The notes under the pieces were generated by a model. That model was given only the letters and a program-made list of their open reading frames with translations, was not told the DNA's origin and did no database searches. DNA of 43,537 nt from NCBI GenBank assembly GCA_964496975.1, contig CAZCBN010000009.1:1-43537 (forward strand). Direction: 5' to 3'. A program made the translations under genes and the position numbers. Source of the stretch: CAZCBN01 sp964496975. GTDB lineage: Bacteria; Planctomycetota; Phycisphaerae; Phycisphaerales; UBA1924. Below are positions 28,872 through 36,105 of the stretch, in pieces (the first letter of the stretch is position 1; each line of letters starts with the position of its first letter).

Positions 28872-29398
28872 GCCGCGCTCCCGTTCGAATCCGCCGCCGC
28901 CCCGGCGTCCGCCCCGCTCCCGCCGCCGCCCACGCCCGCGACCCCCGCGATCTGCGCGAGCCGCTGCGCGAGCATCGCCGCCCGCTCCGCCGACACCGTC
29001 GCCACAAACACCGTGTCATCCCCCGCAACCGTGCCCACCGCGTCGGGCACCGGGTGCCGGTCCATCTCAATCGCCACCAGCGCCGCCTGCCCCGGCCCCG
29101 TCCGCAGCACCACGATCGACGCCGCCGCCTGCACCGACCGCACGTACCGCCGCAGCGCGCCCGCCGCCGCACCCACCACCGCCCCGGCCCCCGTCGACGC
29201 CTCGGCCGCCGCACCCGGCATCCGATACCCGCTGGGCCCCTTCAGCACGCCCATCTCACGCAGGTCGCGTGACAGCGTCGCCTGCGTCACGTCCACGCCG
29301 TGCTCGGCTAAGACATGCCGCAGCTGCTCCTGGCTGTGCAGCGCCCGCGAGCCCAGCAGATCCGCGATCAAAGATTGGCGACGCTCACGACCGGTCAT
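28868..29398 (-). CDS. argR: Arginine repressor
   Basis: ArgR senses arginine and binds ARG boxes. The 176-residue protein has the winged helix with QEQLRHVLAEHGVDVTQATL and SRDLREMGVLK at about 23-53, and a C-terminal domain with the hexamer/arginine segment VAGDDTVFVATV. A 25-residue Gly/Ala/Ser tail is extra. It heads the arginine block, which suggests autoregulation. The ATG lies only six bases after a -10 hexamer and has no ribosome site, so the transcript is probably leaderless. Confidence 0.95.
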   Translation of the reverse strand: MTGRERRQSLIADLLGSRALHSQEQLRHVLAEHGVDVTQATLSRDLREMGVLKGPSGYRMPGAAAEASTGAGAVVGAAAGALRRYVRSVQAAASIVVLRTGPGQAALVAIEMDRHPVPDAVGTVAGDDTVFVATVSAERAAMLAQRLAQIAGVAGVGGGGSGADAGAAADSNGSAA

Positions 29399-29404
29399 CG
29401 CGGC

Positions 29405-29433
29405 ATCGTAGCCAAGAATGTATAGTTAGTCAA
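29405..29433 (-). promoter_or_regulatory. Promoter of argR and the arginine block
   Basis: On the minus strand, TTGACT (29433-29428) and TACGAT (29410-29405) are separated by exactly 17 bases. Start of transcription about seven bases past the -10 box falls on the A of the argR ATG. The region is AT-rich compared with the genome. This is the best sigma-70 type promoter in the window. Confidence 0.75.
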
Positions 29434-29436
29434 GCC

Positions 29437-29454
29437 AGTGAATGATTATCGAGC
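29437..29454. promoter_or_regulatory. Possible ARG box (ArgR operator)
   Basis: The plus strand reads AGTGAATGATTATCGAG around 29437-29454. Compared with the known ARG box TGAAT-wwww-ATTCA, the left half is perfect and the right half matches three of five. A weaker copy (AGAATGTATAGTTA, 29415-29428) lies between -35 and -10. The spacing of 24 bases differs from the 21 in E. coli. A repressor here would cover the argR promoter. Confidence 0.45.
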
Positions 29455-29484
29455 AAAACAAACCACACTGACACCCGCACAAGA

Positions 29485-30636
29485 CTAGAACAAACTCGAC
29501 TCCCGGATCACCAGCGACGTCCCCAGCCGCACGTGCCGCGTCTCGCTCTCCGGCTCCTCGATCCGACGCACCATCAGCGTCACCGCCTCGGCCCCGAGCT
29601 GCCGGCTCGGCACCCGCACGCTCGACATCGGCGGCGTCAGCAGCGGGCAGTACCGCATGTCGTCAAACCCCACCAGCCGCAACTGCTCCGGCACACGCAG
29701 CCCCACGTCCCGCGCGTAGTGGTTGATCGCCACCGCGATCTCGTCGTTCCCCGCGAACACCGCCGCCCCGGCGAGCTTCCCCGCCGCGTGCATCTTCCCC
29801 GCCCACACCCAGCCCCAGCGGAAGCTGAACGTGCCGCGGTTGATCTGCTCCGCCGTCGGCTCGCGCCCCGCCTCGGTCATCGCCCTCATAAACGCCGCGC
29901 AGCGACGGTCCGAGTCAATGTTCCCCTGCGGCCCGCCGACGAAGTACACCCGGTCCGCCGGCGTCCCCGCCAGCAGGTGCTTCACGGCCTCGTACGCGCC
30001 AAGCCCGTTGTCCAGCTCCACCGTGTCGATCACCACGTTGTCCGCCGCCGTGGTCAGCAGCACCACCGGCACGTCGAGCGTCGCCAGCAGCTCCACCTCG
30101 TCGCTGTCCGACCGCGTCACCATCGCGACCAGGCCGTCGATCAGGTCCAGCGCAAACCCCCCCGCCACCGCCCCGCCCCGGTGCGCGTTGGAGCTCACCA
30201 GCAGGTGGTACCCCAGCTCGCGGGCCCGGTCGTCGGCCCCGCGCATCAGCTCCGTGTAGTTGTCCCCGCTCCAATCGGGCATCGAGACGCCGATCACCCG
30301 GCTCCGCCGCGTCATCAGCCCCTTCGCGAACAGGTTGGGCCGATACCCAAGCTCGCGGATCGCCTCGTGCACCCGGCTCGCCGTGCTCTCGGCAACCAGA
30401 CCCGGGTTGTTCAGCACCCGGCTCACCGTGGCGATCGAGACGTTCGCCATGCTGGCGACGTCCTTAATGGAGACGCCGCTGCCGCGCTTGGCCGCCCCCC
30501 GCCCCATCCCCCGCATCGAGGCATCACCCGCGCCGCCCGCGGGGTCCGAACCGCCGCCGGGGCCCCGCCCGCCGGTCGAAGCCTGCCCCGGCATCATGCC
30601 GCCATAGCCCCCCAGCCGTCCGGTGTCTGCGTCCAT
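29485..30636 (-). CDS. LacI-family transcriptional regulator
   Basis: The 383-residue protein has a helix-turn-helix with IKDVASMANVSIATVSRVLN at about 57-76, followed by the hinge region ELGYRPNLFAKGLMTRRS. The periplasmic-binding-like core includes IGVSMPDWSGDNYTELMRGA, DLIDGLVAMVTRS and the dimer segment VFAGNDEIAVAINHYARD, then LVGFDDMRYCPLLTPPMSSV. It should bind a sugar or a similar effector. About 50 Gly/Pro-rich residues precede the DNA-binding part. The start at 30636 is supported by a TATAGT hexamer six bases upstream; Met41 (30516) is an alternative. No sugar-use genes are close, so its target is unknown. argR follows 86 bases downstream. Confidence 0.92.
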   Translation of the reverse strand: MDADTGRLGGYGGMMPGQASTGGRGPGGGSDPAGGAGDASMRGMGRGAAKRGSGVSIKDVASMANVSIATVSRVLNNPGLVAESTASRVHEAIRELGYRPNLFAKGLMTRRSRVIGVSMPDWSGDNYTELMRGADDRARELGYHLLVSSNAHRGGAVAGGFALDLIDGLVAMVTRSDSDEVELLATLDVPVVLLTTAADNVVIDTVELDNGLGAYEAVKHLLAGTPADRVYFVGGPQGNIDSDRRCAAFMRAMTEAGREPTAEQINRGTFSFRWGWVWAGKMHAAGKLAGAAVFAGNDEIAVAINHYARDVGLRVPEQLRLVGFDDMRYCPLLTPPMSSVRVPSRQLGAEAVTLMVRRIEEPESETRHVRLGTSLVIRESSLF

Positions 30637-30642
30637 GCACGC

Positions 30643-30648
30643 ACTATA
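30643..30648 (-). promoter_or_regulatory. Candidate -10 box of the LacI-type regulator gene
   Basis: TATAGT on the minus strand lies exactly six bases upstream of ATG 30636. No clear -35 hexamer is seen at 16-18 bases. If used, the transcript would start at or next to the ATG, the same geometry as at argR. Confidence 0.45.
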
Positions 30649-31397
30649 CAGGCCCGTGACCCGTTCGACACCCCACCGGCACGATCCGACACCCTCGCAC
30701 GCGCGGCCGCCGTCTTCCCGCCGTCAAGCGCGAAGGTTGCACGCGTGCTCTCGAAACCAACCGGGCGAACGCGTACGCTCCTCGGGTGGGACGTCCGGCG
30801 CAGCCGCGCAACCCGTGCGGCAGCAACGACGAAACCACTTTCACCCCTCGCGCCGGTGGCCCAACCGCCCCACTCGCGAATACCCCGGCCGCCGGGGCGA
30901 TTCACAACCGAAGGCCGGGTAACTCGGCAGTTTCCCGACGTCCGCGGCCCAACCCGGCCACGGCCGCCAGCAGATTTCTGATAGAAAATCGCCGAACGCG
31001 TCGCCCGGGCCGACCCGGGCCCCCCGCTCAGACCGGGACGCCGCGAACCACTTCGCGGCCCACCCCGGGGCAGGGAGCGATCCCGCAACGGACGCACGCC
31101 GACGACCGACGCACACGACCGACACGCCGCGTCCGCACGGCCACGCCCGACACCCTCGGGCCCCCCAGCCAAGCGACGCGGCCCACACGGGCTCTTCTCT
31201 TCCCGTTCCCGGGGGCCGGCTGCGTGAGCGCCGGCCCTCGGGCCTTTTTGGGCCGCGTCGCGCGTCCATCTCCCGGCCGGGTGACGCGCCGCGTGCGCGT
31301 GCCGCGTCTCGCGGCGGCCGCCCGATCGGTCCGCGGCGTCAACGTTCCCGGCGTCGACACCGCCCCCGCCGTCCCGAACGCCGCCGCCACGGCCTGC
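30649..31397. other. Gene-free region of about 750 bases between hrpA and the LacI-type gene
   Basis: No frame has a start with a ribosome site or protein-like composition; all open frames are Arg/Pro/Gly-rich shadows. The region contains an imperfect AT-rich palindrome at 30973-30990 (GATTTCT/AGAAAATC) and a plus-strand terminator at 31211-31249 that belongs to no known gene. I looked for conserved parts of RNase P RNA, tmRNA, SRP RNA and common riboswitches and saw none. Confidence 0.55.
31211..31249 (+). terminator. Intrinsic terminator with no upstream gene
   Basis: A GGGCCGGC/GCCGGCCC stem (31213-31220 with 31230-31237) overlaps a smaller hairpin GGCC-CTCG-GGCC (31233-31244) that is followed by TTTTT. 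The T-run is on the plus strand only, so a plus-strand transcript should end here, although both flanking genes are on the minus strand. Confidence 0.6.
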
Positions 31398-34300
31398 TCA
31401 CGCCCCGATCAACAAAATTTGTGATTCGAGCCGCTTCGGCGAGACCGGCACGCTCGTGCGCAGTTCCTGCGCGAACAGCGACACCCGGTACTCCTCAATC
31501 AACCACCGCAACTCGTCCAGCGCCGGGCTCGTCGTCCCCTTCGCCGCCAGCACCGCCGCCCGCTCGCCGTAGCGCCGTGCCCAGGCCACAACCTCGCGCT
31601 GCTTGGCCAGGTCCTTCCCCTCGCCCCCGCCGCGGAGCCGCTCCAGCCGCAGCGTCGCCGCCCGCAGGTACCTGGGGTAGCACCGGAGCCACCGCCACGG
31701 CGTGCGGATCAAAAACCCCGGCGTCAGCAGGGCCGCGAGCTGTGCGCGCACGTCCTTCGCCGCCACCGCCCACGCGGGCGGCACCTCCCCCTCCACGCGC
31801 GAGCGCAGCGCGATCGCGTCCGCCAGCGTGGGCCCCAGCACGCCCGACACCTCGTGCACCGTCGCCGTCAGCCGCTGCCATCCGTCGTCGATCGCGGCCT
31901 CAAAGGCCCGCGCCGTGCGGATCGCCGCCGGGTCGCCGTCGCCCACAAACGCGCGATCGGCGATGAGCATGCGGAACTGGTCGCGGAAGTCATCACCCGT
32001 GCGCAGCGCGGCGTACCTCGTCGCCATCTCGTTGAACTGCACGACCGCCTGCTCGCGATACCGCAGGTCCTTCACCAGCCGCGGCACCAGCAGCCGGGCG
32101 AGGCCCTCGCGCATCGCATCTCGGGCCGAATGCTCATCGGCAAAGACGCGGACACCCGCCACCTTGCCCTGGTTCACGAGCGCGGGGTAGCCGGTGATGC
32201 GCGTCGCGCCGACATCGAGCGTCACCGTCGCGGGCAGTTCGTCAAAGTCCCAGTCCTTCAGCCCGTCGCGTTCCAGCCCGGTCGCGGCGGCCTTGCGCAC
32301 GCCGGCCTCGATGCGGTCGCGGAGATCCCGCCGCAGGCCCTCGACATCGCGGCTCACGGCCAGTTCGTCGCCGCCGTCGCCCGTCACGCGCACGCGGGGA
32401 AAGAGATGCGGCGGCAGGTCGTCGGGGCGGAACATGTCCGCCGTCACCGCCACGCCCACCTTCGCGCCCACGAGCCGCCCCACCACGTCCAGCAGCGAGC
32501 CCTCCAGCCGCAGCGCGTCGGGCGCGATTTCCTGCGCCATCTTGCGATGGTCGATCTGCCGGCGGATCGCCTTGGGCAGCGTCCGCAGCAACGCCTCGAT
32601 GCGCTCCACCATCAGCCCCGGCACGGCCCGGTCGGCCGCGTTCTGCGACAGACTCGCGAGCACCGCGACCGGCACCTCCAGCGTCACGCCGTCGTGCGCG
32701 GCCCCGGGGTCAAAGCGATACTTCGCGAGCACCTCGCTGGGCCCGATCTTCACCGCATCGGGGAACGCCGCTGCCGCGTCGAGCGCCGTCTCCTCGGCGA
32801 GCAGGTCGTCCTCCTCCATCCGCAGCAGGCCCGGGTCGGCCCGTTCGGCCCGGCGGAGCCAGTGCTCAAAGCCCTGACCCGTGTACACGTCCGGGGGCAG
32901 GCGCTTGTCGTAGAAGTCGAACCGGGCCTTCTCTTCCGACATCAGGTCCAGCCGGCGGAGTTTGTTCTCCATCCGGCGGACCGAGGCCTCGATCTCGCGG
33001 TTGTGCAGCAGCGCGGGGATGGACGTGTCCCACTCGCCGTGGACGAGCGCATGAAAGATGAACAGTTCGCGCGCCTTGGCGGGATCAATCGGGCCGTAGT
33101 GGACGCGCCGCTTGGGCACGATCTCCAGCCCCGCGAGCGAGACCTTTTCAAAGGCGTTCACGCGGGCCAGCACGGGGTCCCACGCGGGCTCGCTGTAGGT
33201 GCGGGTCAGCAGATGCTCGCCGAGGCGCTCCACCCACATCGGGTCGATGCGGGCGACGCACCGCGCGTAAAGCTTGGTTGTGCGCACGAGTTCGGCGGCC
33301 ACGAGCCACTTGGGCTTGCTGTCAAAGAGCGCGCTGGCCGGATGGATGCTGAACTTGGCGCCGCGGCAGCCGCTGTACTCAAACGGGCTGTCCTTGCGGT
33401 GGCCGATCGTGGTGAGCAACCCGGTGAGCAGGGCGCGGTGGATGGCGTCCTCGTCCGCGGGTTTGTCGGCCGCTCGGGTGAGGATCGGCTCGCCGCGGGT
33501 GCGGCGCGAGGCCTCGTTCTCGAGTTCGCCCAGCATGTCACGCAGTTGCCGAACAACCTCTTCCCACTCGCGCAGGCGGCGCTCGGAGAGGAAGTTCTGC
33601 TCGCACGCCTTCGCGCGTTTGCTGCGCGACAGGGGGCGGATGCTGTCGTGGTAGAAGTGCCACAGCTTGAGGTAGCCCAGGAAGTCGCTGTGCTCGTGGG
33701 CGAAGCGTTCGTGCGCACGGTCCGCGGCCTCCTGGCGATCGGCGGGGCGGTCGCGCGGGTCTTGCACGCTGAGGGCCGCGGCGATCGGCAGCACCTCGTT
33801 CAGGCAGTTTTCCTGCCGGGCCGCGAGGATCATGCGCGCGATCCGCGGATCAATCGGCAGGCGGGCCATCTCGCGGCCGATGGGCGTCAGGCGGTTCTGC
33901 TCGTCCACCGCGCCGAGCTCTTGGAGCGTGTCGTACCCGTCGCGGATGAGCCGCGGGTCGGGCGGCTCGACGAAGGGGAACTCGTCGGGCTTGCCGAGGT
34001 TCAGCGCGGCCATTTGCAGGACGACGCTGGCGAGGTTCGTGCGCAGGATCTCGGGCTGTGTGAACTCCTCCCGCGTTTCGAAGTCCTCTTCGCTGTAAAG
34101 CCGGATGCACACGCCCGGGCCCACGCGGCCGCAGCGGCCCTGGCGCTGGTTCGCCGAGGCGCGGCTGATGGGCTCGACGGGCAGGCCCTGGATCTTGCTG
34201 CGGGCGGAGTAGCGGCTGATGCGCGCCAGGCCCGGGTCGATGACGTAGCGGATGCCCGGCACCGTGAGCGAGGTCTCGGCGACGTTGGTCGCGATGACGA

Positions 34301-35507
34301 TCCGCCGGCCCGGGTGGGGGGCGAAGGCGCGGCGTTGCTCCTCGATGCTGAGGCGGGCGTAGAGCGGGAGGATCTGCACGCGGCTCAGGGGGTCGCGCTC
34401 GCTGCGGCGGCGGAGGGCGTGCGCCGTTTCGCGGATCTCGCGCTCGCCGGGCATGAAGACGAGGATGTCCCCGCCCTGTGCGCTCGGGTACTCGCGCTCG
34501 ATCTCGGCGACAGCGTCGATGACGCCGCCGATGATGTCGCCGGGCTCGCGCTGCTCGGTGTTCGTCTTGGCGAGCACGTCGTCGTCGATGTGCTGGAGGA
34601 GGGGTTTGTAGCGGGTTTCGACCGGGTACATGCGCCCCGAGACGAGGATGATGGGCGCGGGCTCGCCGGTGACGGGGTCGGCGAAGTGGTTGGCGAAGCG
34701 CTCCGGGTCGATGGTGGCGCTCGTGATGATGAGCTTCAGGTCGGGGCGCTTGGGCAGGATGGTCTTGAGGTAGCCCAGGAGGAAGTCGATGTTGAGGCTG
34801 CGCTCGTGCGCCTCGTCGACGATGATGGTGTCGTAGCGGTCGAGGAGCCGGTCGCCCTGCGTCTCGGCGAGCAGGATGCCGTCGGTCATGAGCTTGACGA
34901 GCGTCAGGCCGCCGGTCTGGTCGGCGAAGCGGACCTTGCACCCGACGGCGTCGCCCAGGGGGGTGTCGAGTTCTTCGGCGATGCGTGCGGCGACGGTGCG
35001 TGCGGCGATGCGCCGGGGCTGGGTGTGGCCGATGAGGCCGGCGACGCCGCGGCCCAGTTCGAGGCAGATCTTGGGGAGCTGGGTGGTTTTGCCGCTGCCG
35101 GTCTCGCCGCAGAGGACGACGACCTGCGCGCGCTCGATCGCGGCCTTGATGTCTTCTCGGGCCTGGGTGACGGGGAGATCGGCGGGATAGGTGATGCGCG
35201 GGACGGCCCGCTCGCGGGCGGCGCGGAGGTCGGCGGAGCGGCGGGCCGCCTCTTCGATGGTGTGGAGGGCGCGTTCGTAGTCGCGGCGCGGGGGGGTGTC
35301 GCGCTCGAGCTTGCGGAGGCGGGCGCGCAGGCGGCGTCGGTCGGCGGCCATCGCGTGATCGAGGGCGACGCGCAGGCTGCGGGGGCGGCGGGGTGGGCCG
35401 TCGCGCGGGGCGCGAGCGGGGTCGGGGTCGAGGGGTTGGTCTGGGGTCTGGGGCCGCGGGCGTTGGGTGGGCTGCGGGGGGAGGGGCTCGTCGTGGGGCG
35501 GCAACAC
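31398..35507 (-). CDS. hrpA: ATP-dependent RNA helicase, DEAH type
   Basis: HrpA unwinds RNA and is known to rescue stalled ribosomes in E. coli. The product of about 1369 residues aligns with the E. coli protein (about 1300) along its length. Motif I is GETGSGKTTQLPKI, motif II DEAH, motif III SATID, motif V ATNVAETSLTVPGI and motif VI SANQRQGRCGRVGPG. OB-fold and the long C-terminal domain follow, ending in WLIEEYRVSLFAQELRTSVPVSPKRLES. A Pro/Arg-rich stretch of about 45 residues starts the protein. The GTG at 35507 is a compromise: the homologous N-terminus begins upstream of ATG 35351, while a start at 35663 would include the parS-like site and the promoter of an RNA. Confidence 0.95.
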   Translation of the reverse strand: MLPPHDEPLPPQPTQRPRPQTPDQPLDPDPARAPRDGPPRRPRSLRVALDHAMAADRRRLRARLRKLERDTPPRRDYERALHTIEEAARRSADLRAARERAVPRITYPADLPVTQAREDIKAAIERAQVVVLCGETGSGKTTQLPKICLELGRGVAGLIGHTQPRRIAARTVAARIAEELDTPLGDAVGCKVRFADQTGGLTLVKLMTDGILLAETQGDRLLDRYDTIIVDEAHERSLNIDFLLGYLKTILPKRPDLKLIITSATIDPERFANHFADPVTGEPAPIILVSGRMYPVETRYKPLLQHIDDDVLAKTNTEQREPGDIIGGVIDAVAEIEREYPSAQGGDILVFMPGEREIRETAHALRRRSERDPLSRVQILPLYARLSIEEQRRAFAPHPGRRIVIATNVAETSLTVPGIRYVIDPGLARISRYSARSKIQGLPVEPISRASANQRQGRCGRVGPGVCIRLYSEEDFETREEFTQPEILRTNLASVVLQMAALNLGKPDEFPFVEPPDPRLIRDGYDTLQELGAVDEQNRLTPIGREMARLPIDPRIARMILAARQENCLNEVLPIAAALSVQDPRDRPADRQEAADRAHERFAHEHSDFLGYLKLWHFYHDSIRPLSRSKRAKACEQNFLSERRLREWEEVVRQLRDMLGELENEASRRTRGEPILTRAADKPADEDAIHRALLTGLLTTIGHRKDSPFEYSGCRGAKFSIHPASALFDSKPKWLVAAELVRTTKLYARCVARIDPMWVERLGEHLLTRTYSEPAWDPVLARVNAFEKVSLAGLEIVPKRRVHYGPIDPAKARELFIFHALVHGEWDTSIPALLHNREIEASVRRMENKLRRLDLMSEEKARFDFYDKRLPPDVYTGQGFEHWLRRAERADPGLLRMEEDDLLAEETALDAAAAFPDAVKIGPSEVLAKYRFDPGAAHDGVTLEVPVAVLASLSQNAADRAVPGLMVERIEALLRTLPKAIRRQIDHRKMAQEIAPDALRLEGSLLDVVGRLVGAKVGVAVTADMFRPDDLPPHLFPRVRVTGDGGDELAVSRDVEGLRRDLRDRIEAGVRKAAATGLERDGLKDWDFDELPATVTLDVGATRITGYPALVNQGKVAGVRVFADEHSARDAMREGLARLLVPRLVKDLRYREQAVVQFNEMATRYAALRTGDDFRDQFRMLIADRAFVGDGDPAAIRTARAFEAAIDDGWQRLTATVHEVSGVLGPTLADAIALRSRVEGEVPPAWAVAAKDVRAQLAALLTPGFLIRTPWRWLRCYPRYLRAATLRLERLRGGGEGKDLAKQREVVAWARRYGERAAVLAAKGTTSPALDELRWLIEEYRVSLFAQELRTSVPVSPKRLESQILLIGA

Positions 35508-35571
35508 GGCGGGGCAAGGGTAGTGGCGGGCGGTGGCGGGGGGCGTGCGCTCATTTCGCGTCAAGGGATGA

Positions 35572-35585
35572 GTTTCACGTGAAAC
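35572..35585. other. parS-like centromere site
   Basis: The 14-base palindrome GTTTCACGTGAAAC is the exact core of the bacterial chromosomal parS consensus (TGTTTCACGTGAAACA); the outermost bases here are A and C, so it matches 14 of 16 overall. ParB-CTP clamps load at such sites, which lie mostly near the replication origin. It is intergenic, 64 bases upstream of the hrpA start. parA and parB are not in the window, and I saw no second copy here. Confidence 0.75.
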
Positions 35586-35589
35586 CCCG

Positions 35590-35617
35590 TTGACAGTCTG
35601 GCCGAAGGTTGTACTGT
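35590..35617 (+). promoter_or_regulatory. Promoter of a putative small RNA
   Basis: A perfect -35 box TTGACA (35590-35595) is followed after 16 bases by TACTGT (35612-35617), a moderate -10 box. It begins four bases after the parS core. Transcription would start near 35624 on the plus strand, away from hrpA. ParB bound at parS could affect it. Confidence 0.55.
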
Positions 35618-35623
35618 CATGCG

Positions 35624-35807
35624 GCGGCCCGGTCGGCCGCGCGGGAGTCGTTGTGGTGTTCAAAGCCCTTCAAGCCATTTGCCTTTGCCAGGTTACCTGC
35701 TGGATGCAGGCAGGCGGTGGCCTTGGGGCTCCACGGCGGTAACTGAAACCGACCGAACTTGGAGTTTTTCCTCAGGGCCACCGCGATTGCGGTGGCCCTT
35801 GTCGTTT
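35624..35807 (+). ncRNA. Putative structured small RNA of about 184 nt
   Basis: A promoter at 35590-35617 and an intrinsic terminator at 35775-35807 frame this unit. It has no protein-like frame. By eye it can fold into a rod: CGGTCGG near the 5' end pairs with CCGACCG near 35735-35755; CGTTGTGG pairs with CCACGGCG; AGCCC with GGGCT; CAAG with CTTG; and CCTGC-TGGAT-GCAGG forms the tip. A rod with internal bubbles and this length recall 6S RNA, and the CCAGGT near the tip recalls SRP RNA, but the GGAA and AGCAGCC parts of SRP RNA are missing. I cannot assign a class. A competing 5' hairpin GCGGCC-CGGTC-GGCCGC is possible. Confidence 0.5.
35775..35807 (+). terminator. Strong intrinsic terminator
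   Basis: A perfect 10-base stem GGGCCACCGC/GCGGTGGCCC with a GATT loop (35775-35798) is followed by TTGTCGTTT. It ends the putative small RNA and insulates the downstream gene. Confidence 0.8.
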
Positions 35808-36105
35808 CTGGGGGATTCGGGATTCGGGCTGGGGCGCGCCACGCGGGGGGAGAGGGTTGGTGGGCCGAGAACGGGTTGGTGGATTGCGGGGGCGTGCAAT
35901 GGAGTGTGGATCGACGGCGGGATGGAGAGCTTTGGGGACCTGTCGGGGGAGATGAGCGTTGGCTGAGGGTTGTGTGAGGGTTGTGTTTTGAGGATGGATT
36001 TTCGAGGTTCGCGCGAACTTTTTGCCTGATGAATGCGTTTTCATCATCCATACCGCAGGTCTTCGCGAAGCGGGGACGGGCGGGCTGAGCGTGAAGGAGC
36101 CGGTG
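35808..36105. other. Spacer upstream of the aspartokinase-like gene
   Basis: This 298-base stretch has no supported gene. A small palindrome GTTCGCGCGAAC followed by TTTTT near 36007-36023 can form a weak terminator-like hairpin, and GATGAA/TTCATC (about 36027-36045) a second hairpin. Together they might control the gene downstream. No known riboswitch motif is recognised. Confidence 0.4.

Noticed and set aside
30594..31172. Protein of 192 residues on the minus strand in the gap upstream of the LacI-type gene
   Set aside because: Arg/Gly-rich with no domain, no ribosome site and low codon bias; it also overlaps the LacI-type start.
31854..35582. Open frame of 1242 codons antisense to hrpA
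   Set aside because: No recognisable domain; hrpA on the other strand has all helicase motifs.
35624..35807. SRP (4.5S) RNA or tmRNA
   Set aside because: The SRP GGAA and AGCAGCC elements are missing. For tmRNA, neither the tRNA-like ends nor a credible tag are present on either strand, although one frame ends in Ala-Ala-Ala.
35619..35966. Small protein of 115 residues starting beside the RNA promoter
   Set aside because: It has no ribosome site, reads through the terminator hairpin and looks random.
35808..36105. Lysine riboswitch upstream of the aspartokinase-like gene
   Set aside because: The conserved lysine riboswitch core sequences are not seen, and the hairpins present are short and simple.
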